Assembly: GCA_018883665.1 (NCBI GenBank)
Contig: JAHLFU010000086.1
Coordinates: forward strand, 14,876 to 78,875
Reading direction: 5' to 3'
DNA from: Paraprevotella stercoravium
Lineage (GTDB): Bacteria > Bacteroidota > Bacteroidia > Bacteroidales > Bacteroidaceae
Length of the DNA: 64,000 bases
Numbering within the stretch: the stretch's first letter is position 1; each line of letters begins with the position of its first letter. Shown one piece after another: positions 7,922 through 16,500 of the stretch. The notes below the pieces were generated by a model that made no database searches, was not told where the DNA came from, and saw only the letters and a program-made list of their open reading frames with translations. The position numbers and the translations under genes are program-made.

Positions 7922-9322
7922 ATGGATACTGCGTTAATTAAGGCCCTTCAGCTGATCTTGTCGCTGTCGATTCTGGTTATTTTGCATGAAGGAGGGCATT
8001 TTTTCTTCTCTAAGCTTTTTAAAGTGAAGGTGGAGAAGTTTTATTTGTTTTTTGATCCTTATTTTCATTTGTTCAGCACAAAGGATAAATGGATTACACG
8101 CATATTCCCGAAACTGAAAAAGAATGAAACGGAATATGGTGTGGGATGGTTGCCTTTTGGAGGTTATGTTAAAATTGCCGGTATGATTGACGAGAGTATG
8201 GATACCGAGCAGATGAAGCAACCGATGCAGCCCTGGGAGTTTCGTGCCAAACCAGCCTGGCAACGCCTGTTTATTATGATCGGTGGTGTATTGGTTAATT
8301 TCTTGTTGGCACTGTTTATTTATTCTATGGTACTGTTTGCCTGGGGTGAGGAATATCTTCCCATGAAAAATGTTACCCAAGGTTTTCAATTTAATGAACA
8401 GGCCGAGAAATTGGGATTCCGTGACGGAGACCGTTTGTTGGCTGCTGACGGTGTACCGTTCGAACGTTGGGATGCCAATGTGTACCGCACTTTAACAGAG
8501 GCTCAAACCATTACCGTAGAACGTGACGGACGCACGCTTGATATTCACCTGGCTGAAGAACTGGACTTATTGAAAATGCTCAAAGAACAGCCACCGTTTA
8601 TGGCTCCTATAGTTCCTTCGGTTATTGATTCTGTACTTCCTGGTTTACCTGCTGATCAGGCGGGAATACAAAAAGGAGATAGAATCTTGTCGGTAGATGG
8701 CTCGGCTGTGAGTACTTGGAGTGATTTCGATTATTTGATGGCCAAAAAGTCAGATGTTTTGGCTGCGGGATGCAGTCCGGCTGACAGTGCCCGATTGCGC
8801 CAGATGCAGGTCGTGTTCCAGTCTGAAGGCTCGGTCGTGGCAGACACTGTTACCTTACAGCTTTCCAAAGATTATATGTTGGGTATTGTTAAGAAAAGCC
8901 TTTTTGATTATTGTGCTTTGGCTCATAACGACTATGGCTTTTGGGAAAGTTTTCCTGCCGGAATTTCACATGGTATGACTGTGCTTTCCGGTTATGTGAG
9001 TGACTTGAAATATATGTTCACTTCTGAAGGTGTAAAGAATGTGGGCAGTTTCGGTACTATCGGAAGTATCTTCCCTGCTACCTGGGATTGGCAAAGCTTT
9101 TGGGAAATTACTGCTTTCCTGAGCCTTATGCTTGCTGTGATGAATATTTTGCCAATTCCGGCACTCGACGGCGGCCATGTACTTTTCCTTATTGCCGAAA
9201 TGATTATGCGTCGTCCGCCCAGCCAGAAGTTTATGGAGCGCGCCCAAATGGTAGGACTGGCTTTGTTGATGGGACTGATGTTGTTGGCTTGTTATAATGA
9301 TATAGTTAAATTCCTTTTGTAA
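7922..9322 (+). CDS. rseP: RIP site-2 metalloprotease RseP
   Basis: RseP is an inner-membrane zinc protease that cuts transmembrane segments such as anti-sigma factors or signal-peptide remnants. The 466-residue protein has the metal site HEGGH (residues 22-26) in its first helix, the conserved WLPFGGYVKIAGM segment (about 75-87), two PDZ-like regions in the middle (about 150-210 and 235-320), and the second metal motif NILPIPALDGGH (about 400-411) in a C-terminal helix. It closes the tsaB-murA-dxr group and is followed by a clear terminator. Confidence 0.94.
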   Translation: MDTALIKALQLILSLSILVILHEGGHFFFSKLFKVKVEKFYLFFDPYFHLFSTKDKWITRIFPKLKKNETEYGVGWLPFGGYVKIAGMIDESMDTEQMKQPMQPWEFRAKPAWQRLFIMIGGVLVNFLLALFIYSMVLFAWGEEYLPMKNVTQGFQFNEQAEKLGFRDGDRLLAADGVPFERWDANVYRTLTEAQTITVERDGRTLDIHLAEELDLLKMLKEQPPFMAPIVPSVIDSVLPGLPADQAGIQKGDRILSVDGSAVSTWSDFDYLMAKKSDVLAAGCSPADSARLRQMQVVFQSEGSVVADTVTLQLSKDYMLGIVKKSLFDYCALAHNDYGFWESFPAGISHGMTVLSGYVSDLKYMFTSEGVKNVGSFGTIGSIFPATWDWQSFWEITAFLSLMLAVMNILPIPALDGGHVLFLIAEMIMRRPPSQKFMERAQMVGLALLMGLMLLACYNDIVKFLL

Positions 9323-9345
9323 ACAGGAGTTTTTGATGATAAGAT

Positions 9346-9385
9346 ACGTTCCGATTATTGTTTTTACAGTATCGGAACGTTTTTT
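9346..9385 (+). terminator. Intrinsic terminator after rseP
   Basis: Arms 9346-9355 and 9371-9380 form a perfect 10-bp stem around a 15-nt loop, followed at once by a T run (9380-9385). Confidence 0.85.
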
Positions 9386-9421
9386 GTGTTTTTTATATAT
9401 GTGCATTATCTAAAAAAAATA

Positions 9422-9429
9422 TACCTTTG
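9422..9429 (+). promoter_or_regulatory. -7 box upstream of the lysO pair
   Basis: TACCTTTG matches TAnnTTTG. It lies 164 nt before the first lysO-type gene, giving a long leader of about 155 nt. Confidence 0.5.
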
Positions 9430-9521
9430 CACCCGCTTTAGAAATAGGAGAAGAAATATAGTAGTTTTAATATGAAAATAATTTGGTCGATAAGATCTTT
9501 TAATTTTACGAATGTGCCATG

Positions 9522-9558
9522 ATTTTATACCCGTATATTTTAGTGTAGGTATAAAATT
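9522..9558 (+). promoter_or_regulatory. Inverted repeat in the lysO leader
   Basis: Ten-base perfect arms at 9522-9531 and 9549-9558 are separated by 17 nt and sit 35 nt before the first lysO start codon. It is A/T-rich and could be an RNA hairpin or a repressor site. No T run follows at terminator distance other than TTTT at 9557-9560. Confidence 0.4.
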
Positions 9559-9593
9559 TTATTGGTAACAGAATATTAAACTATTTATTTTAC

Positions 9594-9878
9594 ATGTTTA
9601 TTTTTCTTTTTTTGATGGCTTCGGGAGCTGTTGTCGGCTACCGCTTTCGCTGTGTGTCTAAAATTCATAAGGTGACTTCTCTTATTCAGGTTGTGATTTG
9701 TTTCCTGCTCTTTATTTTAGGCTTCTCAATAGGGACAAACAGACTGATTATGGATAATCTGAAATATTTTTGCGAACAGGCTGCTTTGATTGCCGGGTTA
9801 AGTATTTTAGGCAGCTCTGTGGCTGCTCTGCTTGTATATCAACTTTTTTTCAAGAAAGGAGGGGATTATGAAGGGTAG
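9594..9878 (+). CDS. LysO-type exporter, N-terminal half
   Basis: A 94-residue membrane protein with three hydrophobic segments (about residues 1-17, 26-46 and 62-84). It corresponds to the first part of LysO/DUF340, the lysine exporter known in E. coli as a single protein of about 300 residues. The segment FILGFSIGTNRLIMDNL (about 40-56) matches the family's repeated 'G-x-x-x-G' helix end. It overlaps the next gene by 11 nt in another frame, and together the two total about 300 residues. The assignment rests on the pairing; the substrate is inferred from the family. Confidence 0.75.
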   Translation: MFIFLFLMASGAVVGYRFRCVSKIHKVTSLIQVVICFLLFILGFSIGTNRLIMDNLKYFCEQAALIAGLSILGSSVAALLVYQLFFKKGGDYEG

Positions 9879-10488
9879 TCTGGCTATTTTGCTGTTTTTT
9901 CTGTTGGGATGTGCTTCTGGTGTGTATTATCATGTGGATTTTGATATTCATCAGCTTTCGGTATATGTACTCTATGTACTGATGATTCTGTTGGGAATCA
10001 ATTTAGGGTGCAATCAGGATTTAAAGGGATTTGCCAGAAGCTTCAATCTGAAATTGCTATTGGTTCCGGTTGCCACGGTTATGGGTACTTTCTTGTTTTC
10101 AGCTCTGGCTGGTTTTATTCTCAGCCGATGGAGTATATTTGACTGTATGGCCGTCGGTAGCGGTTTTGCCTATTATTCCGTATCCTCTGTGTTGATTACA
10201 CAGTTAAAGACACCGAGTATAGGTATGCAGCTGGCTACAGAATTAGGCACAATCGCATTATTGGCGAATATTTTCCGGGAAATGGTTGCGTTGATCGGAG
10301 CTCCTCTGATATATCGGTTTTTTGGCCGTCTGGCTCCTATATCTGCTGCGGGAATAGGTTCTGCAGATATTTTGTTAGCTTCAATTAGTAAATATTCCGG
10401 CAAGGAAGCCATTCCGATAGCAGTGATGCATGGAATACTAATCAATGTCAGTGTCCCTTTCTTCGTATCTTTGTTCTGTAATCTATAG
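9868..10488 (+). CDS. lysO: LysO-type exporter, C-terminal half
   Basis: A 206-residue integral membrane protein with about six hydrophobic segments, matching the larger C-terminal part of the LysO/DUF340 family (lysine export). The segment LGINLGCNQDLKG (about 41-53) and GFAYYSVSSVLI (about 101-112) are typical. ATG 9868 is chosen because an unusually good ribosome site, AAAGGAGGGG, lies 4 nt upstream; an earlier in-frame codon at 9832 lies within the preceding gene. The 11-nt overlap with the N-terminal partner suggests both halves are made in step and assemble as one transporter. Confidence 0.82.
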   Translation: MKGSLAILLFFLLGCASGVYYHVDFDIHQLSVYVLYVLMILLGINLGCNQDLKGFARSFNLKLLLVPVATVMGTFLFSALAGFILSRWSIFDCMAVGSGFAYYSVSSVLITQLKTPSIGMQLATELGTIALLANIFREMVALIGAPLIYRFFGRLAPISAAGIGSADILLASISKYSGKEAIPIAVMHGILINVSVPFFVSLFCNL

Positions 10489-10615
10489 AGCAACAAAGAT
10501 TTGGCGGTTCTCATTCTGAAATCCGCCATGGAAAAAGAATGTCTTTTTATTTGTCCGATTCGTAAGGATGCCGTATTTTTGCAAGTGAAATAGAGAACCT
10601 TAAAAATAAAAGAAT

Positions 10616-10795
10616 ATGGATCGGATGCCTCAGGATCCTATGGTGTTAATGGGATTCATCAATATGAAGTTGCGTGACTTTTATCCGGACTTGGATTCCC
10701 TTTGTGAGGATATGCAAGTGGACCGAGGTGAGTTGGAACAAAGATTGGCTGAAGTGGGATTTGAATATAATCCTGCAGCTAACAAATTTTGGTAA
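10616..10795 (+). CDS. DUF4250 microprotein
   Basis: A 59-residue protein, short enough to be missed by common length cut-offs. It starts MDRMPQDPMVLMGFINMKLRD and continues through YPDLDSLCEDM to a C-terminal YNPAANKFW, which matches the small DUF4250 family. It is cytosolic, with no signal peptide or membrane segment, and probably a helical bundle. The ATG at 10616 follows an A-rich leader. A hairpin directly after the stop (10805-10833) ends it as a single-gene unit. The function of the family is not known. Confidence 0.85.
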   Translation: MDRMPQDPMVLMGFINMKLRDFYPDLDSLCEDMQVDRGELEQRLAEVGFEYNPAANKFW

Positions 10796-10803
10796 GTATT
10801 AAA

Positions 10804-10838
10804 GGAAGAGGACTAGGATTTCTTGTCCTCTTCTATTT
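10804..10838 (+). terminator. Terminator of the DUF4250 gene, overlapping the lipoprotein gene end
   Basis: Arms 10805-10813 and 10825-10833 form a perfect 9-bp stem, followed by a T-rich stretch. The right arm is inside the last codons of the convergent lipoprotein gene, whose stop is at 10813-10815. Confidence 0.7.
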
Positions 10839-11256
10839 TTCTTATAAAGAATTTAACCTTGGCATCCATTTCGTCCATATTTTGGCGTAGATAGAATACT
10901 TTGTTTTTCTGATCATAATATGGGGAGTTACGTCCACGGTTGTTAAGGCGGGAAATTGAATCCAGTTTTTGTTTTTCTATTTGTAAGATTCCGTTGAGAA
11001 CTTTCAAAGAATCCTGTGCCTGAAGTAACTCGATACTGTCCATTACCAGAATTCCCTGACGGCGTACTTCAAGGGCGGTTGGGTATTTTTTTCGCATGGA
11101 TAAAATGGTGTCTGTAGCAGCCTCGTAGTTTTTTTCAGACATCAGCTCTCGAGCTGCTTCTAACATCGGACTGGCCTCGAGGTTTGGATCTTTCTTTTCG
11201 GAAGTGCATGCGCCAGCCAAGAGACATATACATGCAAGAGGTAGTATTTTTTTCAT
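10813..11256 (-). CDS. Small lipoprotein with predicted helical domain
   Basis: A 147-residue lipoprotein. The signal peptide ends in a lipobox, CLLAGAC (residues 11-17), with lipidated Cys17 and Thr-Ser following. The mature part is Lys/Glu-rich and likely helical throughout, with TPR-like spacing around residues 27-60 (LEAARELMSEKNYEAATDTI) and a coiled-coil-like C-terminal half. No catalytic motif is visible and the family is unnamed. It is a single gene, divergent from the tRNA nucleotidyltransferase gene. Confidence 0.75.
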   Translation of the reverse strand: MKKILPLACICLLAGACTSEKKDPNLEASPMLEAARELMSEKNYEAATDTILSMRKKYPTALEVRRQGILVMDSIELLQAQDSLKVLNGILQIEKQKLDSISRLNNRGRNSPYYDQKNKVFYLRQNMDEMDAKVKFFIRKIEEDKKS

Positions 11257-11280
11257 AAATGTTAAGTTTTCATGTTGCTA

Positions 11281-11288
11281 CAAAAATA
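11281..11288 (-). promoter_or_regulatory. -7 box for the lipoprotein gene
   Basis: Reads TATTTTTG on the minus strand, 25 nt upstream of the lipoprotein start. Confidence 0.5.
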
Positions 11289-11331
11289 CCATTTTTTGTT
11301 TGATAGAGAATGATCTACGAGTAAAAAATAC

Positions 11332-11339
11332 TAAATTTG
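11332..11339 (+). promoter_or_regulatory. -7 box for the tRNA nucleotidyltransferase gene
   Basis: TAAATTTG lies 27 nt upstream of the start at 11366 and is divergent from the lipoprotein promoter. Confidence 0.5.
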
Positions 11340-11365
11340 CATGCTTTTATGTAGAATAAACAAAC

Positions 11366-12799
11366 ATGAGAAATCTTTCTAAGGAAGACCTGATAAAATT
11401 ATTAGATAAAAAGATATTCCATTTAATCGGTCAGACGGCTGATGAGTTGGAGTTGGAATGCTATGTTGTGGGCGGTTATGTACGCGATTTGTTTTTAGAA
11501 CGCCCTTCGAAGGATATTGACGTGGTCGTTGTTGGCAGCGGTATTGCTTTGGCTGAGGCATTGGGAAGCAAACTGGGGCGTGGAGCTCATGTGTCGGTGT
11601 TCCGGAATTTTGGAACAGCACAACTGAAATATCATGGTATTGAGGTTGAGTTTGTGGGAGCACGTAAAGAGAGTTATTCGCATGACTCGCGTAAACCGAT
11701 TGTGGAAGATGGAACTTTGGAGGATGACCAGAATCGACGTGATTTTACGATAAATGCACTGGCTGTATGCCTGAATCAGAGTCGTTTCGGTGAACTGGTC
11801 GATCCGTTTGATGGGGTTTGGGATATGGAAGACCGCCTGATCCGTACACCATTGGATCCTGATATTACTTTTAGTGACGATCCGTTGCGTATGATGCGTT
11901 GTGTACGCTTTGCAACCCAACTGAATTTTTATATCGATGATGAAACTTTTGAGGCTTTGGAACGAAATAAGGAGCGTATCAAGATTATTTCGCGTGAGCG
12001 TATTGCGGACGAGCTAAACAAAATCATGATGACGCGGACTCCTTCCAAAGGTTTTGTAGAATTACAGCGTTGCGGTCTGTTGCCTTTGATCTTTCCGGAA
12101 TTGGCTGCCATGGAGGGAGTTGATATGATTCAGGGCAAATCGCACAAGGACAATTTTTATCATACTTTGCAGGTGCTTGATAATCTGGCAGCTGTGAGCG
12201 ATAATTTATGGCTTCGATGGGCTGCTTTATTGCACGATATCGGTAAACCGCGTACCAAACGTTATGAGCCGGGGATAGGATGGACTTTTAAGAATCATAA
12301 TTTTATCGGAGCAAAGATGGTTCCGGAGATATTCCGTAGAATGAAACTGCCGATGAATGAAAAGATGAAATATGTGCAGAAACTGGTGAGTTTGCATATG
12401 CGTCCTATTGTGATTGCCGATGAGGAGGTGACTGATTCGGCTGTGCGCCGTTTGCTTTTTGAGGCGGGAGATGATATTGAGGATCTGATGACCCTCTGTG
12501 AGGCTGATATCACATCACGTAATGTGCAACGTAAACAGCGTTTTTTGGACAATTTCAAACTGGTACGCCGCAAATTAGTGGACTTGGAAGAACGTGACCG
12601 AATTCGAAACTTCCAACCACCGGTCACGGGTGAGGAGATCATGGAAGTCTTTGATTTACAGCCGTGCCGAGAGATCGGATTGCTGAAAAGCGCTATCAAA
12701 GATGCTATTTTGGACGGGCTGGTTCCCAATGAACATGACGCCGCATATAATTTTATGTTGGAAAAGGCACGTGAAATGGGGCTTGAGCCTAAAAAATAA
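11366..12799 (+). CDS. CCA tRNA nucleotidyltransferase / poly(A) polymerase family with HD domain
   Basis: This class II nucleotidyltransferase most likely adds or repairs the 3' CCA of tRNAs, a needed function here because the tRNA in this window has no encoded CCA. The 477 residues show the GG-x(n)-DxD active site: GGYVRDLFL (Gly36-Gly37) and Asp50/Asp52 in SKDIDVVVV. RRDFTINALAV lies near residue 124 and the RFATQLNF region near 175. A C-terminal HD domain with LLHDIGKPR (about 287-295) may give phosphatase or 2',3'-cyclic phosphodiesterase activity. Family members can be A-adding, CC-adding or poly(A) enzymes, so the exact activity is not certain. Confidence 0.9.
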   Translation: MRNLSKEDLIKLLDKKIFHLIGQTADELELECYVVGGYVRDLFLERPSKDIDVVVVGSGIALAEALGSKLGRGAHVSVFRNFGTAQLKYHGIEVEFVGARKESYSHDSRKPIVEDGTLEDDQNRRDFTINALAVCLNQSRFGELVDPFDGVWDMEDRLIRTPLDPDITFSDDPLRMMRCVRFATQLNFYIDDETFEALERNKERIKIISRERIADELNKIMMTRTPSKGFVELQRCGLLPLIFPELAAMEGVDMIQGKSHKDNFYHTLQVLDNLAAVSDNLWLRWAALLHDIGKPRTKRYEPGIGWTFKNHNFIGAKMVPEIFRRMKLPMNEKMKYVQKLVSLHMRPIVIADEEVTDSAVRRLLFEAGDDIEDLMTLCEADITSRNVQRKQRFLDNFKLVRRKLVDLEERDRIRNFQPPVTGEEIMEVFDLQPCREIGLLKSAIKDAILDGLVPNEHDAAYNFMLEKAREMGLEPKK

Positions 12800-12837
12800 T
12801 CGGTGGACTAGATTTTGAAAAATATTCGTATACGTAG

Positions 12838-12880
12838 AATTGAAAAGCAAGTTTCTGAAAATGGAGCTTGCTTTTCAATT
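12838..12880 (+). terminator. Hairpin after the tRNA nucleotidyltransferase gene
   Basis: Perfect 14-bp arms at 12838-12851 and 12867-12880 with a 15-nt loop, followed by AATTTTG. The T run is short, so termination may be partial. Upstream A-richness would also allow function on the other strand. Confidence 0.6.
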
Positions 12881-12956
12881 AATTTTGCTCTGTGATACAA
12901 TATTTTGTTCTAAAGTACGTTTAAAGGAAAATAAGAATCTTTAAGTTGGTAAGATT

Positions 12957-13559
12957 ATGATAGAATATATAAAGGGGGAACTGGCCGAGGTAACTCCGGC
13001 TCTGGCTGTTGTGGACTGTCAGGGAATAGGTTATGGTATTAGTATTTCGCTTAATACCTATTCGGAAATACAAGGAAAGAAAGATGTAAAGCTATGGATT
13101 TATGAAGCGATCCGAGAAGATGCTCATCAGTTGTTTGGTTTTGCATCAAAACTGGAACGTGATCTTTTTGTGCAACTGATCAGTGTATCGGGTATCGGAG
13201 GAAATACAGCACGCATGATCCTGTCTGCGTTAACTCCTTCGGAACTGTATGAAGTGATCAGTACCGGAAATGAAAAAGTACTCAAGACTGTGAAGGGTAT
13301 CGGCTTGAAAACAGCGCAACGGATCATTGTGGATCTCAAAGACAAGATTGTTTCCGTAGAGGGAGCTACAACAACGGTGATGCCCGGAAAAAAAGCGGAG
13401 GACTCCCTTAATAAAGAAGTTTTTGATGAGGCTTTAGCCGCTTTAAGCATGTTGGGATTCCCGCCGGCGCCTTCCCATAAAGTAGTCAGTGCGATCCTTA
13501 AGGAAGAACCTACTCTACCTGTAGAGCAGGTTATCAAACAGGCACTTAAACGCTTGTAG
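12957..13559 (+). CDS. ruvA: Holliday junction DNA helicase subunit RuvA
   Basis: RuvA binds four-way DNA junctions and loads the RuvB motor for branch migration. The 200-residue protein has the N-terminal OB fold (residues 1-63, MIEYIKGELAEV...), two helix-hairpin-helix motifs in domain II (SVSGIGGNTARMIL, about 76-89, and VKGIGLKTAQRIIVDLKDK, about 110-128), and the short C-terminal RuvB-binding domain (about 150-200). It lies 32 nt upstream of sprA; the ruvA-sprA order is found in other Bacteroidetes such as flavobacteria. Confidence 0.96.
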   Translation: MIEYIKGELAEVTPALAVVDCQGIGYGISISLNTYSEIQGKKDVKLWIYEAIREDAHQLFGFASKLERDLFVQLISVSGIGGNTARMILSALTPSELYEVISTGNEKVLKTVKGIGLKTAQRIIVDLKDKIVSVEGATTTVMPGKKAEDSLNKEVFDEALAALSMLGFPPAPSHKVVSAILKEEPTLPVEQVIKQALKRL

Positions 13560-13591
13560 CATTCAGATAAAATTTCAAGGAATATCAAGTA

Positions 13592-16500
13592 ATGAAAAAT
13601 AAATTGAAACATATTCTTTACCTCTCGTTCCTTTTGCTCACAGGCATTAACGCCTGGGCTTCCTGGAGCAGTCCGATGACGGCGGGAGATAAGAGGCGTC
13701 AGGCCTATCATATGCCCTCTGATGTGATTCAGGCAGAAGAACCGGATAGCGTGATTACCCGTTTTCCGGTAGCTCGTACTGTGCCTCGTAACGAAGACGA
13801 ACTGGATCAGAAATATCTGGATTTGAGAAGTCCGGAAAATATTAAGGCTGATACGGTGTATGATGCCAAAACCAATACGTATATTATCGGAAAGAGGGTG
13901 GGAGATGGTTATCTGAGCGCACCGATTATCATGACAGCGGAGGAGTATCAGCAGTGGACACTTCAAAAATCCTTGCGTGATTATTATCGTAAAAAGAATC
14001 AGGAGGCCTTTGATTCCGAAGGAAAAAATAAGTTCGATTTTACAGATATGCACTTTGATTTAGGACCGGCAGAGAAAATTTTTGGTCCTGGAGGTGTTCA
14101 GATTAAGACACAAGGTTCTGCAGAACTGAAGATCGGTGCCAATATGCGTAATGTGCAGAATCCGGCAATATCTGTGAGCAAACGGAAAACTTTGGGCTTT
14201 GATTTCGATGAAAAGATTAACATGAGTCTGAAAGGTAGTGTGGGTGACAAGATCAATATGAACTTGAACTACAATACTGATGCTACTTTTGATATGGATG
14301 CTCAAAGCCTGAAGCTGAAGTATGAAGGTAAGGAAGATGAGATTATCAAGTTGATAGAGGCCGGTAATGTAACATTGCCTTCAAATTCGTCGCTTATTCA
14401 GGGTTCATCCGCTTTGTTCGGTATCCGGACGGATTTGCAGTTTGGAAAATTGAAACTTCAGACGGTGGTGTCACAAAAGAAATCAGCATCAAAGACGGTA
14501 TCATCCAAGGGAGGTGTGCAGTTACATTCGTTTGAGTTTGCCGCTACGGCTTACGAAGAAAACCGACACTATTTTCTGGCCCATTTTTTCCGGGACAATT
14601 ATGATAAAAATATGAAAAGTGCTCCGAATATTACTTCGGGAGTAACAATTAAACGTATAGAACTGTGGGTAACAAACAAAACCGGAAATAACGAGAGCAA
14701 CCGTAATCTGGTAGCTTTTACAGACTTAGGAGAATCTGATCATATCAGTAATCCTATTTGGGTGAAGACAGGAACTGCCAATCCGGTGAATCGTTCCAAT
14801 TCGCTTTACGAAGCGATGGTGACGCAGTATGCGGAAGTGCGCAATATCAGTTCTACGACTCAGGTGCTTGACGCCATACCGAATTTTCAGGGTGGTATGG
14901 ATTATGAAAAATTGCAGAGTGCCAGAAAATTGAATAGCAGTGAATATTCTGTAAATGAGGCGTTGGGATATGTGTCGCTTAACTTTACATTGCAGAGCGA
15001 TGAGGTACTTGCTGCAGCCTTTGAATATACTTATAATGGTCAGACTTATCAGGTGGGAGAATTTTCAACGGATTTGACCGATAATGCGCAGGCTCTATAT
15101 GTCAAGGCTTTGAAAAATACGGCTGTATCTCCTTCTGTAGGAAACTGGGACTTGATGATGAAGAATGTGTATAGCCTGAATGCTACCACAACTCAGTCGG
15201 AAAAATTTAAGCTGGACATTAAGTATCAGAGTGATTCTGCCGGTGTGTATTTGAACTATCTGCCGGAAGAGAAATACAAGAGCATGCCCCTGTTGCGTAT
15301 TATGAACCTGGACCGTTTGGATGCCAAGAATAATCCTTATCCGAATGGACAATTCGATTATCTCGAAGGTTATACAATCAGTAAAGGACGCATTTATTTT
15401 CCGGTAGTAGAACCATTCGGAAGTCATTTACGCACTTATCTGAATGATGAGCAGCTGGCTGAAAAATATTGTTTTCAAGAATTGTATGATTCTACGAAGA
15501 CAGTCGCCAAGCAGATCGCCGAGAAGGATAAATTCTTGTTGAGCGGAGAGTATAAGGGAAATAATGGGGCAGAGATAGATCTGGGATCTATGAATATTCC
15601 TCAGGGATCGGTAGTAGTGACAGCAGGTGGTGTCACTTTAACCGAAAATGTAGATTACACGGTGGATTATTCCATGGGGCGTGTTACTATCATTAATCAA
15701 AGTATCATTGATGCGGGTACCAGTGTCAGTGCCAGCTTTGAAAGCAATGAAAATTATGGAATGCAGCGCAAGACAATGCTCGGTATGAATCTGCAGTATG
15801 ACTTTTCCAAGGAACTGGTCTTTGGCGGTACGCTGATGTATCTGAACGAGCAACCTCTTACCAGTAAGGTGAATATGGGAGAAGAACCGCTTAAAAATAC
15901 TCTTTGGGGAGTAAATTTGTCCTGGAAACATGAAAGCCAGTGGCTTACGAACCTATTGGACAAGATTCCATTTGTACAATGTACAGCACCGTCGCAGATC
16001 AACTTTACGGGCGAATTTGCACAACTGATAGCCGGACAGAATCATCAGGTACAAGGATCAGCCTCGTATATTGATGATTTTGAAAGTGCTGAAACTGCAA
16101 TCAGTATCATGCAGCCTACTTCATGGACCATTTCAAGTGTACCCAGTGATTTTGACGAGAGTAAATTGAGTAATGATATACGTACAGGATATAATCGTGC
16201 CTTGTTGAGCTGGTATTATGTGGATCCTATTTTTACACGCCGTAGTTCAACGCTGACCCCTTCGCATATTAAGAATGATTTGAATCAGTTGTCCAATCAT
16301 TATGTGCGCGAGGTGCCGGAACGAGAGCTCTATCCGTCCAAATCACAGAATACTTATAACTCCTCCAGTTCTCTGTCGGTGATGAATATTGCTTATTACC
16401 CTTCTGAGCGTGGTCCGTATAATTTAAATCCGAATTTGGACTATCAGGGTAAGCTTCCAGCACCGGCTCAGCATTGGGGAGGTATGATGCGCAAACTGGA

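Noticed and set aside
9594..10488. Frameshifted single lysO gene
   Set aside because: The second frame has its own strong ribosome site and start, which fits two real genes; sequence error cannot be fully ruled out.
13127..14053. A 308-codon minus-strand frame over ruvA and the sprA start
   Set aside because: Antisense shadow covering parts of two certain genes, with no recognised domain.
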